From contig NC_058510.1 in the NCBI RefSeq assembly GCF_020382885.2, positions 7,932,862 to 7,996,861 of the forward strand: a stretch of 64,000 bases of DNA. Direction: 5' to 3'. Position 1 is the first letter of the stretch; each line of letters begins with the position of its first letter. The translations under genes were made by a program, and so were the position numbers. Below the pieces are notes generated by a model. That model had not been told where the DNA came from and ran no database searches. It saw only the letters and a program-made list of their open reading frames with translations. Source of the stretch: Scatophagus argus. Its lineage: Eukaryota; Chordata; Actinopteri; Scatophagidae. This document shows positions 38,901-51,539 of this stretch, in pieces.

Positions 38901-40960
38901 TACTGTACGTGTCTCATTACCCAGCCAAAGTCTATTCTCATCATGTCCCAGCATACACTGATGAGTCAAGGCAGCGAGCCCTGAGACGAGCCTGCACGGA
39001 GCTGTGGTGTGAGCGATGAGCATCAGCATTCAGGATAATAAACCTCCTGCTCTCATCCGTCAAACACACACTCAAAGACATTAAGATATACACTGATACA
39101 CAGGCCACCGGAAATAGAGTGTACTGATGGGTAAGGTGTGCATACTTTTGGCCTAGACGCACAAACCGATTGATGCTAAAACACTACAATGTAATTGGTC
39201 TTTTAGCTTCCTTACTGAATTACCTGACCTTCAACACAATAAATACACTTAATCTTTCTTTCATGAAGACGTACACTCCTTTTAGCATATGAAAGACGGT
39301 CCTCATCAGAGAAAAGACAGCATCGGTGACAAAGTATGTGACTTTATACACTCACTCCCCCCTGGAGAATGTGGTTTACAACCCCTCAGCTATCAGCCAT
39401 AAGATGATTGATGATGAACACCTGGTCTGTTTCCAAAGTTCAAAAAAATCATGTCTTGTCTTTTTCACTCTTCAACTTGCAAACAGATTGGACAAACAAA
39501 AAATAACCTGTTTATTAGCGAAGATCAAAGACTTTGGACTGAGGTCGACTGCTTTCAGTTGCTTCCTTTAACCCTGACCACGATTTTCACCTGTCCTTTA
39601 ACCAACTAGGTGCAGTTCCTCAAACATAATCTGTGAAGAATTTATGGCAGGTGGGCCCATTAGGTACTTACTTCTATGCACAATTAAACAGGCGCAGGCA
39701 TACATCATAAGAGATATACAAATACACACAGAAGAAGTGCACAAAAATAACAAAAACATTGTTGGCATTAGGAGGAGACTAGGAAGAGTGGAACCAGGAA
39801 AACATGAAACTAGATTTTGCTTTGAAGTGAGCTGTTCGAGGTCTCACCTTCTTCATGTGTGTGTCATAGTCATTGATCCACTGTGTTTCTATAGTCAATA
39901 TGGTCTATAGAGGCTTCTCAACAAATCCGACCAATCTAAAACCTCCCTCTCAACAACCCTGTGCTTTGAAGGTCTGCTGCAAATAGATTTGCTCCATCCA
40001 TCTCACCAGTTTTAGACCCTGCTGACCTTTATTGATTTAACTAAATTTACTTCAGAGGGTACAAGTTTCTCCATTTGTGCGCAGGTTTTTCTTTAAACAG
40101 AATACGACAGTTAAGACTGTTGGTCTGTGGGCTTTCATATGGACGGTTAGACTCCATGAAAGCTGTTAGGTTGCTGAATGACCTGGCGACTTCGCCTGAT
40201 AAACAGAAAATGAAGTCAGCCTTGAGCTGTGCTTGGCAACAAATAAGAGAGGAGAAAGTCAGCAGATTAATGTTGACATTTTCTTTTTCCTTTTTCCCAG
40301 CTCTGCAATATGTTTGTGAAATTGTGCAAAATAGGCTGCTGGAAAATGCAGATTAAGACACAGCTTTGGCTTTGTTCTGTGTGTGTGTGAAATGATTCGA
40401 AAGAATGAGTTCTGGCTTGCTGATCCACCTGTTGATTCACACTTTTGTTCAGCAGCCTGCAATCCATCTTCTGTTGAGCTGCCACAAAAATTTCCAGCAA
40501 TTGCATTTTTGGCCCGTGTTGCTAAATATATTGTTTTCCTGATTCTAATTCTAACCAGGTTTACTTGATTGATAGATTAATGAATGAACTGAGTGACTGA
40601 TATGATGTCTGATTGGTCGCCCCGCAGGTAAAGGAGGAAACACAGCAGCCACAGATGGTGTTTACTGTGCGCCATGCCACTGTGACCTTTCAGACAGACG
40701 GGGACACGTGGCGCGAGCAGAAGGAGAAAAAAGCAGCGCTGATGGTAGGCATTTTGATCGGCGTATTTGTACTTTGCTGGATTCCCTTCTTCATCACTGA
40801 ACTCATCGTCCCGCTGTGCTCCTGTGACATCCCGCCCATCTGGAAGAGCATCTTCCTGTGGCTTGGATACTCCAACTCCTTCTTTAACCCGCTCATATAC
40901 ACCGCCTTTAATAAGAACTACAACAATGCCCTGAGGAGCCTCTTCTCCCGACAGCGCTGA
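35240..40960 (+). CDS. htr5a: 5-hydroxytryptamine (serotonin) receptor 5A, two coding exons, 346 aa
   Basis: Join 35,240-35,947 and 40,628-40,960 (stop TGA), phase 0, GT-AG. It encodes a class A aminergic GPCR for serotonin at the plasma membrane; in mammals the 5A receptor couples to Gi/o. Visible features: N-glycosylation sequons at N5 and N12; D80 in helix 2; D115 in helix 3, the amine-binding Asp; the disulfide pair C108-C184; DRYWS at 132-136; CWIPFF at 286-291; NPLIY at 323-327; and a short tail ending FSRQR. The length is close to the mammalian receptor (about 357), and the single intron in cytoplasmic loop 3 matches the known HTR5A structure. The start has a good context (CTACCATGA) and lies just after an acceptor. 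Reading frames are intact. Teleosts can carry two copies (htr5aa, htr5ab); which one this is cannot be told here. Confidence 0.97.
35948..40627 (+). other. htr5a: htr5a intron, 4.7 kb
   Basis: GT-AG intron in the third cytoplasmic loop. It holds a decayed Gypsy-type retroelement (about 36,200-37,730). The remaining sequence, 37,740-40,600, is AT-leaning with no recognised gene. Confidence 0.9.
36200..37730 (+). mobile_element. decayed Ty3/Gypsy-type LTR retrotransposon, internal part
   Basis: Same orientation as htr5a. A Gag-type zinc-knuckle piece with CxxxxxxCxxC spacing is readable near 36,418-36,465. From about 37,085 the frame resembles the integrase zinc-binding segment ([10 protein letters not shown]) and then the integrase core to about 37,600. 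The reverse transcriptase and RNase H region that should lie between is essentially absent, so there is a large internal deletion. Multiple stops and frameshifts occur, and two positions where the catalytic Asp residues are expected read as Asn. LTRs were not recognised. Inactive. Confidence 0.65.
40628..40960 (+). CDS. htr5a: htr5a coding exon 2 (residues 237-346)
   Basis: Starts after CCCGCAG with [10 protein letters not shown] and carries the end of cytoplasmic loop 3, helices 6 and 7 and the C-terminus. Confidence 0.95.
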   Translation, partial: VKEETQQPQMVFTVRHATVTFQTDGDTWREQKEKKAALMVGILIGVFVLCWIPFFITELIVPLCSCDIPPIWKSIFLWLGYSNSFFNPLIYTAFNKNYNNALRSLFSRQR

Positions 40961-41441
40961 GCCACTCTGCACGCTCAGCAGACACACCACCAGCATTCAC
41001 TCCACCGTGTTAACTCCTCCAGACAGGGACGGACTAACCTGTCTGTATCCGTCACTCCATCATCTTTCAGATGGATAACAACCAGCAACTGTGTCTGAAA
41101 AACTGTGTCTTTAAAAATGTGTTACTTTTATTTAACGTTTACAGCATTTTATGTTTTCATGTTTTGTCCGTTGCCATGATGAGGTAACCTCACAGCTGGA
41201 CCGAAATGGGTGTCTGTGCTCCTTCATCTACAAAGAGGAATGAATCTGTTGTGTTGTGGCAGTGCTGTCTTCACGTTGGTTTCTTTCAGCGGTTCCAGGC
41301 TTATTAGGGAGAAAGGCATGTTGACTCCCTCATAAACAGTTTCATCATCATATGTGCGGCTGCTGGGAATAATTTCAAAGTAGAGCTGCAAGAAATGAAC
41401 CAGAAAGTCTTTTAGAACTGAACGAAATGAACTTCATAAAT

Positions 41442-41447
41442 AATAAA
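41442..41447 (+). terminator. htr5a: polyadenylation signal candidate for htr5a
   Basis: AATAAA about 480 bp after the stop codon. It is the first canonical signal I find downstream. Confidence 0.4.
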
Positions 41448-42439
41448 CCGACCTTCTTTCTTAAACTTGACAACAAAAATGTTCATTTTTGCAGATAATG
41501 TTTCAAGTTAAAAAATCTGTGTGGCTATAAAAGGGGACCGTATAGGACCTGAAACTGCCTGACAGTGAAGCGATAACCTCCACCTTATAGACGGGTGCAC
41601 ATGAACTCCATGGCTTGACATGGAATTAACACGTACTTGTAGTTCAACGTAAAGTCTTTCCTCTGATGCTGGTCAGCTTTACAACAATTCTGCTTACACC
41701 TACACACTCTCATGCCTTTTTATCAAAGCAGGCAAATAGCAGAACACATTTTATTATTCCCATCACCTGTGAATAAATGCATTGTTGATAAACTGCAGCC
41801 ACGAATGATCACATCTCACAGCAGGAAGTGTGGAAGCAGGATCTTGACAGCTTCTGCGGCTGGAGAAGTCAGTGGAAATGAAATCGGATTGAATATTTAA
41901 AACAAAAAAAAAACAGGGACATGTGATGCTGTTGGGGGTGAAGTATGAGTTGTTACGTTACGCCACAGTAGTGAGTTTATGGCAGTAAAAGACACACACA
42001 AGCATCAGTCTAAGTTTTTTTCTAAGTGTTGGTCTTCGTATGTTGTATCCCTTGTTTCCTGCACACGTTGCCACTTTCTGCTCATTAGCGTTTATCACTG
42101 TAGAATCAGTAAGTGAACCTTTATTTTGTCATGTAACAAGCTGTAATGTGAGGAATCAAGCATGAGAAAGTGATCCTCAGCAAATAGTCGTGCGACGTGT
42201 AAGTGACCAACCTCAAAGTTTTTTGCACAATATGTCATTAAATATTAATTTCTCTGAGGTTTTTCTCAGATTGGAGGAGACTGAGTGCGTTTGTTCAATC
42301 TATCTAAAGTTGCTGTCCTGTGAAAAGCATTTATCTCCTTATCTGATTTTGAATTCTTCAGCCAAACAGGAGGATTAAGTGTAAAGCAGCCCATGGCATT
42401 TCAATTTTAATAATAAAAATACGTCCAAGGATTGATAAA

Positions 42440-44790
42440 TCTCTCTGTAAGCAAGAATCAAGTACAGATTTGCTTCATACTAGTCTCATCCTGCAGTTCC
42501 TCTCTAGTTTTCCAGTCTTTTGTTATGATTACTTGTAAGTATTTCAGTATTTAAGTGTAGGCCAGATGCGTTAGAGAACCTCTCAGTCTTGTTGATTACC
42601 GGAGGGATCCGTCCTGACCTTTTCAGGAAGATCATCTCCCAGCTGAGTCGATGTCTGGGCTATTTTTTATAAAAATACCCAACAATTCTTCTGCTAAAGC
42701 AACTAACAAAGGGGAGCAAGAACAATCCTGCCTGATTCCTTGTTTATGCTGTAATGTTTTGCATGTTCCCTGAGGGAGAGAAACTGAATTATTAATGTTG
42801 TAGAACATCATGTTAAGTACCTTAATAAATGTTGAACCAGAAACAAATCTTTTGAAATTTTCAATATTTTTTGTTCAGTTGAATCAAAAGGTTTGCCTGT
42901 ACCCACTTTGGGCCTATTTCAACCGATAAGTAGTTTGTTATTGGTTATTAGTTTCAGGTTGTCACTACCTTTAATCCTCAGGAGGTTTAGGGAATACCCC
43001 TGTTTCATGGTCAACATTAAATTGTTTTCAGTGAGCTCCTTTTTGGCATTAAATAACATTTTCTTTATGTCTTTCCCGAAAAAAAATGTAAAAGTTTGAG
43101 GTTAAACCATCTTGACCAGGAGCTGACATCTGCTTTAAATCGATTTGAAGAATATATGGTTGAGTACCTTCATGACATAATGAATCCCACATGAATAGCA
43201 TGAAGAGTACAATTTAAAACAGAATCAATAAATTTCTTCAGAAATTGCTTTTGTGTCATGAAGATTCTCTTTCTTGTCTCCTTTTTTCCAAGACCAATAA
43301 TTCAAGATGTATTTGTTTATTTATTTATTCGTTCATTTAATGGATAGACTCCTCACCTCATATTTAAAATACTTTTAGTTTATTATACAGTATGTATCTA
43401 TTTCTGTGTCACTTCTGATTTCCATTAAGATCTTTACATCTTTGACATATTCTTATTATTTTAACAAATCATTAAACTTCCAGTAATTTTGTATATTGAG
43501 ATATTAAGACATTGAGACATTTGGCACAAAGTTTTCAGAGTCATTGAACAAAGATCCGTTCTTGATCTTGATCTCCCATTAATTTGCATCCAAGAAATTT
43601 GTTTCTTATGTCTTTTTTGTCCCTCTAAATATCAGTAATGGAGGTGGCATTTATGAATTCCTTCCAAACCCTACTGTAGTGGTAATCATTATGAACAGAT
43701 GGACATCTATCTAACCACACATTTGGTCCTACATTAAAATGTCCATCTATTAAACTAAATCGTACACCATAAATTTGCTAATATTCAGCAAGAAAGTAAG
43801 AAATTTGTTTTGAGCAGTAATATTATATCAGTGGATATTAATCAAAATTAACAATGATCCCTCTAAACAATCCAGTGACCATCCAGATCAATCACTGCTG
43901 TGAGAAAACAGAATCAATATAAGTAAGTAGCCTTGTGCTTTAAATTGTTCTTAGGACCTATCGCATTTGAAGATAAAGAACAAACCTCAGACTTTAGAAA
44001 AAGCATGGCAGGTTTATCCTCACAACACTTTGTTTTGAACAAGGAAAAGAATTAACTTAACTATAAATGTACACTCAGCTCAGAGGTTCCTCTGGAAGGA
44101 AAAGCATCCATCCCCACATCTCCACATCCCTCATTTATTTAATGTCTTTATCAGTAGGATTACATATCAGCATTTCTTTTTCGTTTCTTATATGAGCAGC
44201 CATAGAGCTGTTCTGGCTCATTTAAATCTTTAGTAAAGGGAATCACTGCCTCCTGCGTGTGTCCGACTCCTTCGTCATCGTCACGATCCCATCTCTGTGT
44301 TGACGTTTGACAAATTGGATGATGACCTGGCGTATTCGCGTCCTTCCTCCCGTCTCAATGAACGGTGTCTTCTATCTCATCCGTCTTCTGTGTAATCTTC
44401 TTGAGTAGGTTAATCACCTCCTCTCTTGTGTTTTCATTCATTCATTCATCATTGTACTATTCTTCTTAATCTGAGTATTGATGTCTTCCAGCTTCTTTTT
44501 TTTTGTTTGTTTTTCTTATTCCTCAAATCTGGTGTCCCGGGGGTTGATTGTAGCTAGTATGGACTCACTAGAAGATTCCTCATTTGATCTGATCCATTTC
44601 TGAACAAGGGGGCTCTTAGTTGGTGTGTTTATTGGGGAATCATCCAGCTCTTTGATGTTTCATTTATCAGGTCATCACATGTCATGTTGTAGAGGCAAAT
44701 CAGGTACATCATCCTCATTGCTCACTAGCTTTGATGTTTGTCATTGACTTTCTGACTTGAATCTCCTTCTTATCTTTGCTAGTTAAATTC
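42440..44790 (-). mobile_element. decayed L1/Tx1-type LINE, antisense
   Basis: On the minus strand, 5' to 3', three blocks appear in the order of an L1-type element. First, an ORF1-like nucleic-acid-binding piece (about 44,500 to 44,170; readable VIIQFVKRQHRDGI, then TKESDT). Next, an endonuclease C-terminal-like piece (about 43,750 to 43,480). Last, a reverse transcriptase piece (about 42,780 to 42,500) with a TQLGDD box at the position of the usual xADD motif, followed after a frameshift by INKTERFSNASGLHLN. The endonuclease-to-RT distance is shorter than in a full element, implying internal deletions, and the 3' part of ORF2 is missing. Many stops; inactive. Confidence 0.65.
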
Positions 44791-44889
44791 TAAATTAAAA
44801 ATTTATGTGAGGGGAAATAGTCTTTGTTTAACACTTTTGAGAAACTTTAACGTGCGCTCTCAAGAGTACATTAGCTCAGTTCGCCAGTG

Positions 44890-45205
44890 TAGTTTAGTGT
44901 TTTAGCATGATGACTCTAGATGAAAAGTCAAAGGATCAGTTAATACACATCACAGCACATTGCTGGTGGTGCTAGAAAAATTAAGGGGATCAACAAAATC
45001 AGTAGGATTTATCCTAGGGGAAAAATTAAAGTATGTTCAACATCCAACATCCACTTGGCTCCACAGATATCATATTATAGCAAATTTCATGGCAATTCAT
45101 CCAATAGCTGTTGAGCTATTTCATACTGGTTGAAGACCAATAAAGTGGCATTACCATCCCTAGAGCTATGCTGCTAGCATGTTAGCTAGGCGTCACTGGA
45201 AAGGA
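44890..45205. repeat. teleost dispersed repeat
   Basis: Contains AAATTTCATGGCAATTCATC, CAATAGCTGTTGAGCTATTT and ATTACCATCCCTAGAGCTAT, word for word close to a repeat scattered through teleost genomes. It lies just beyond the LINE carcass. Confidence 0.6.
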
Positions 45206-45209
45206 AAAT

Positions 45210-48200
45210 AGCAATGTTAAGTCTTGATTTTTCAGTTCAGACTTGGTTGTGTAAATTGAAAAATCCAAATCAAGTACACCTTGATTTATGTACGTTCAAA
45301 TGTCAAATGTGGTTTCCAAGTAATAACGGTTTATTTTTTACAATTTGTAAGAAAACGGTTAGAAACTTGAAAATCTAAATTATTTCAGTCATAATACATT
45401 ATCAAGTTGAACAGATTAATGTACCATGATGAAGAAACTGTACACGTGAAAAGAAAATTAGCCCAGCAATTGCTGTGGTGGCTTCAGTGCTAAAAATACT
45501 GTGTGGTAAATAATGAAATGCATGGCATTTCTACAGAAACTGATCTGCTCTATCTTTTCTTTCATGTAATAATCTCATGATTGGCTGGTTGATTTGAGCC
45601 AATGGTGAACTGCAGGATTCGCTTATTTAAATGGCTTCTCGCTGCTCTCCAAATTGCCCGAGGATGGTTGATTATTCACCCTTTGCCCCTCTTAGGTCTT
45701 GTTCTGTGTGATGATCCTCTGATCAGGAAATGCAAAATGCTGTGTTGTCTACATTCCAAGCCAGTTGCAGTGTTCAGTCAGAACAGCTAAAACCCAAAAA
45801 ATGTCAAGGATTACCTCCTTCAGGGGCCCTTCTTGAAAATCCATTTGTAGGGATTTGAACAATGTATCGTGTAATCGTGTCTTTTGTGTTTTTCAGTGTG
45901 TGCATGTTTTCTTCCACCCAGAATTCCTGGGTGATAAAATTGACAATAAACAAGCTGTTATTTGTGATACGCAGCATCAGTCTTGGCACTTTGACAAGAA
46001 AGCTTATGAACGTAGCATCTATACCGGTTGAGCCATGAGGCATAAAGCTACATACATTTGCTAACAGTTTGCTACACACACACACACACACACTCATGCT
46101 CGCACATTCATTGGATCATTGCCCAACTACTGGAGGTCATTTTATAAACAAGCATTTGCGTGTCCAATCTCTCCACAGTGCCACTGCCGGCCCGCACATT
46201 TTGGAGTCAGGAGTGAGCCTGCTGCTGTTCAAAGGAGCTCATCCATCCACGTTTTCGAGGAAGGACAGCATGCATGAAAATGTGACTTGGCTAAACTGAC
46301 TCAGGATTAGGACCAAATGCCTCTGGCAAGGGAAACCTGCGTTAGCTGCTGAGTTTTACAGAAAGAGATGCAACAATCATGTGCAGTGATAGAATGTACT
46401 GACCACACTCAAAGCCAAATACAGACATGTGTGAGGATTATATATGTTCTGTTATGTCCGTGATGGCTTACATGTAAACAACATCAGCCTCTTGTAACAA
46501 AACAACATGTTTTACACAACAGGTAAAATATATTTGGTGGAAACTTGTAGTGTAGAATGACCAGACAGGAGCAGATAGCCTGTACTGCCAAGGCTCTCTT
46601 ATATCAACAAGAAAGCTTGCTCAGTCTCTTGTTGTCTGAGGCTATGTCGAATTTGTGACTCTGTTGATGTTCCACTTGTTATTCTCCGACAGCTCAGTTT
46701 TATCCAAATAGAAACTGCGCGGCAGGTCTGTGGAGGAGAGGATCCTGGTGAGCGCATGTATATGTGATCTGAATGAGCGCATTGCTCTCACTTTCTAACC
46801 CTCCGCTCGGCTCTTTGCTCGCTTTTAATTCAGGTTCTCGGGGCAAAACAGAGGTGATTGTAAGAGAATAGAAAATTGGAAATTCTAAAATACTCCAGAG
46901 GAGATACAAGCTGATAAACCTTTCTTTGCCTCAAGACAGAACAGGGATGGACACTGCTTACTGGATTTTTAAAATTTCTTCTTTCATATTTTAATACATG
47001 AACTCTGTGTAGGTTAACACAGAAAGGTAGAAAAGTATGTACTGAAGCCTGAAGTTTTCTGAGTACATTTCTACTCTTCTGTGTAAAGTTTGAAGCTTTC
47101 TCTAAATAGCCTATATGATAACATAGGTTAAGATTATACTCAAAACATTGCATTGATAGACATGACTAATGGTGAAAAAAAAATCTTTCATAAGACAACA
47201 ATGTATATAGCAAATAGTTGTTGAAATACTTCAGTCTGGGCGGACTTTTTTCAGCCACAAATCTGTTCTCAATGAACCTGTGAAAAGGGATTGTATTCAT
47301 GAAAGCAAAAAATAGAATAACGAAAACAATTTCACTGTGATAAAAAATGTATTTTCCACAATGTTTCCCAAAGATATAAACAAAAGCAAAACGTGTCCAT
47401 AATTTTAAATGGCTGCACAGCCATAAATTACACATTTCCCCATTGTGGGACCGAAGGATTAATTTATCTTCTACTAAAATCCTTCAGAGTCAGAGTCTCA
47501 AGCATCTGGCATGTGAAGGTAAAATACTGCTCTAGCAAAGTTCCCTTTTAGCCTCACATGGAAAAACAAGACCAGATTTTTAAAACCTGATGAAACGCTG
47601 TCATCAAAACTCCTACCTAAGCTCTGTTCAGTGTCATCAGTCTTTTGTTGGAGTTTGTAAACATACATAATGTCATCTGCTCACTCAGAGCATTGATCCT
47701 TATGGTCTGCCATTTTTCGTGCTTCCTCTCTCCTCTGACCCCTCCCGCTGTCATTCACTGTAATAACTCACTCTGCTAGGACATGAATAGTTGATACAGT
47801 ATATGTGGGAAGCATCTCAAACAGGCTGAGCAGACATTGCTGTGCTACAGTCCTACTGATGCATTAAGATAAGCCTATAACATTTTAAACAGAAGCACTC
47901 GGAAGTATAGAGCGCTCCATCAGCCTTTATAAATTCATCCTCTTGTGATAACGGTGGCGCAATACAGTTTGTGTCTGCACAATTTGCTTCAAAAGCTCCC
48001 AACAACAAAAACATATTTTGACTTGGCTGCAGTGGAGTGAAAGTAAAAAAAAAATAATAATAATAAAAATCATGTCTGCATGTCAATTTTACTCCCTGTG
48101 GACATGGAGAGAGAGACGAAGAAGAAGTTTGAAAAACCAGACGTCACACAGACAGGATGAGTCTAAATGCTGTTACAAGAGGGATGGTTCCTGGCAAGAT

Positions 48201-50285
48201 CAAGCAAGCGGTGTTGTAATTTCAAGATTGCAGGAAATCACGCACAAACTAATTCAGGAGGTGATTGCTCGGTGTGGGTAAATGGTAAGCTGTGGGAAGC
48301 TGTGTCTCACCACGGGCTCATCAGGGACACAGTTGCAGAAAAGACACAGTGTCATATATGAGAAGACGGAGACAAAGAGGTTACAGCACTGATCGTCAGT
48401 CATTCCAGGTGATTCCCATGCTCCTCAATGTCTCCTCACTACTGTAAAGATAAAGCAGCCCAGCCTCATGTTCTGTTGCTATGGCACCAAGACAGTGAAG
48501 GAAAGCTCTGTACATGAAGACTCTCAGTCACCCAGGTTATATAGGATGCGTACAAGTTGACGAAATGCAAGTGGAGATATCATTTGCTCTTCCTTCAAAA
48601 GTCCTGAAACGCGTCCAACTGGTCTGCAGGTCAGCCTCTTTGTAGCAGGAATCCGTTCAGAAAGACTGCAAAGTACTCCCTATTCCAAAATGATTACATG
48701 TCAAGATCTGTGCATACCTCAACCCTTGCCAGCAATGTACTCAGGTTTGAAATGCTTGGCACAGAGACGTCCAGCAAAGTTCACAGATACTGCAACTTTA
48801 TGCCTGAGTGAGCCTGCCTGAGGGGATGACTGAGACGGGAGGGTGGATGCGGTTGGGGTGGCTGGCAGAACTGGGTGTCATTGGTAAGGAACAGCATGTT
48901 ACGTATTGTCATTCTTTCTGTTCATTCTTTCATTCTGATTTAGTCCTCGCCAATGCCCTCCACCTCAATCAACACGGAGGATGTTTGCACGCACCACTTT
49001 GATGTCGGCACCGTTTTATCATTGCACAAATTATACACAGCCAATGCAAGAGCTTCTGGTCTGAATTCCCTTGAAGAAACATTACAATATGAATGAGATC
49101 TATTTCACAGGAACAAAATGTGTTTTTTTTCCCCCGTGCCTGATGATCAGAAAGACGAAAGATGAGGACAGCGTGACCATGATTTGGCTTTTCAGGATTT
49201 TATAGTAAAAACAAAAAACTGCTTGTGTTCCCTAATAAAGATTTAGATTTTCCTGAGAAACGATGTTGACCCAACCTCTGCAACTGGAACAAGCAAGAGT
49301 CTGCATTACAGCTCATACGTCAGCACCACAACAAGTCTCATGGGGGGAAAACAGCCTTTGTTTTGCATTCAATTGTTGCAGTGTATTCATATTCAGGAGA
49401 TACTTGTGGTAAATTGGCAGACACGAAACCAAATAGATGGCACTAAACACCCCATTACTTCATTTTCAGACAGTGAAAACATCTTTTTTTGTGTGTGTTT
49501 TCCCAAGATGATCATCACTGGAAAACTGTTCTTTTTTGTATTTTTAGCTTGTTGCCATGGTATTTTGTTGAAGGAATACATCTGTACAGTCCCAACTCTT
49601 TTCTTCTTAACTTTTTATTTATTATGTAAACTGCAACAGTAAATACTCATTTTAGATAAAACCTCGATGTGATGCCATGTTCACATTCCCACTCCTGGCT
49701 TTGCTGTGTTTCTCAATTAGATAAAATATGATTTTATTTCCATTTGATCCAATCTGCACATTTGTACCAGAGCTGAAAGTATCTACAAGATACAAAAACA
49801 TCTCTGTGAGTCACTGTAGCATTTTCATTAGACATTTTGACAAATTGTGTGTTGCTGAAATGCCTGCAGTGGTAACCTTTATTGGCCAGCTGATTGCCTG
49901 TTAGTTTCCACTTCTGCAACTGCTGTTTGCAAGAGATCCAAACTGCAGGAGGAAATGTTGAATTAGCATATCAATGCAGTCTGGTAAGAAGCACATAACA
50001 GCTAAATTGTGAAATCTCATTTACTGTGGATAAATGACAGATTACTAAATGCTCAATAAAATCTGGAAACACAAGTTCTTACGCAGTCTCCAGAATCAAA
50101 CTGGTGTACCAAAGCTGACAGGAGGATTGTCCTCCAAACTATAATTTTTATCAGTCAGTCAGACAAAGCAGGAACGGAGGAGGGATTACAGTCATATTTT
50201 TCCAGAGCTGATCTTAGTTGGTATCAACATAGAACAGATGAATCCTGAATGGAGACCCAAATGATCATGTCAACAAAGAAAATGG
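45210..50285. other. non-coding stretch
   Basis: No supported gene over about 5 kb. It holds an AC microsatellite at 46,074-46,093 and a modest CpG cluster near 46,715-46,850 with no clear exon. Open frames are short and without motifs. Confidence 0.45.
46074..46093. repeat. (AC)n microsatellite
   Basis: Ten AC units. Confidence 0.9.
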
Positions 50286-50289
50286 CCCC

Positions 50290-51500
50290 AAAACTATGAA
50301 GCTGTTGAGTTTCTTGAACAGTTTTGAACTTATCCATCATGTAAATGAAGTCACTCTTCAGCAGGTTAACACCCATGACATGGTAATGACAGCAGATAAT
50401 GTTTCAGGATTAGATTTACGTATTACTGACCACCACTGTGTGCTTTTTGATGCTAACCTAATCCTAACAAAAACTAAAAGAGAATTTTTTTTAGATGGCA
50501 GAGCAGAAGCAAAGCCCTGTTATACTATGAGATCACATGGGTCAGCTATGACTTTAATTTAAATTATGTAGTTGAAAATTTCGACAATACCCTGTCATCT
50601 GCTTTAAATACTGTCACTCCTCTAAAGGTTAAAAACTGACGGAATCTCCCCACAGTTAAACAATAAAACCATATGGTTCACCATAATACACACAAAGCAG
50701 TAGATAACAGTGATCACCTACCACCATGTTACTCAGAAATGCAGTTTAAATAGTAACGACACCACCTGTAGCCCCACTACTGTCCAAAACTGTTGAAAAG
50801 ATCTCAGTCTGAATTAAGTCCATTCTCAAAGGCATGAAATGTAGAATATTTTGATGTATGTTGGCAGGGTTGGCCACTCGTCTGTAGCTCAAAGCTGGAG
50901 AGTGAATGAAGACAGAGAGCTGCAATTAGTGCGATGACATGCAGCTGTACGTCTCTGCTGAACCAAATGATGCTGCAGTAAAGTTAAAGTTAAACAAGGA
51001 CAAACCTGAAATCCCCTTCTTCAAAAAGAGAAAAGCTTTTCAATAATCTAAGGAAATTAACTCTCCTTAATCTGAGGTTGTAAATCTGGGTGAACCCTTT
51101 AGATGCCTGCACTGGCTTCCTGTAACATTTAGAAACAATTTTAAAGGCCTCCTTCCTGTACCTTCAATTTTAGCATTTGACTAAATACGACTTTCTGGAA
51201 ACAGGCTTAAAATTAGTCTGAATTGTGCCTTGGACTGGTGCTCTACTGGTAAAATTTATTTTATACATTTTATGTATGCTGTTTTTTAACTTTATTTTGC
51301 AGCTTTATTGTAAAACATGTTTCTCTATCTTCTATTTCCATCCTCATTTCAGTGTATTTTTACATTTAATATACTATTTTTATCAAGTGGCTTTATAGAT
51401 TTTGTTTATGTGAATCACTGTCCCTGTAATTTCTTTGTTGTAAAGTTGCAGCTCTTGTGTGAAAGGTGCTATACAAGTAAAGTGGATTATTATCATAAAC
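50290..51500 (+). mobile_element. decayed L2-type LINE
   Basis: An 88-codon open piece at 50,296-50,562 resembles the C-terminal part of the apurinic endonuclease domain (readable LRITDHHCVLFDAN, with the SDH-type motif as TDH). Further on, at about 50,930-50,975, a DDMQLYVSAEPNDAA stretch matches the YADD-box region of L2-type reverse transcriptase, with Cys replacing Ala before the DD pair. The end, near 51,460-51,490, reads AAAGGTGCTATACAAGTAAA, the usual 3' end of these elements. Most of the RT between these blocks is deleted. Inactive. Confidence 0.7.
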
Positions 51501-51539
51501 CAAACCCAAAAATCTCATTACAATATGTACCTTTATGAT

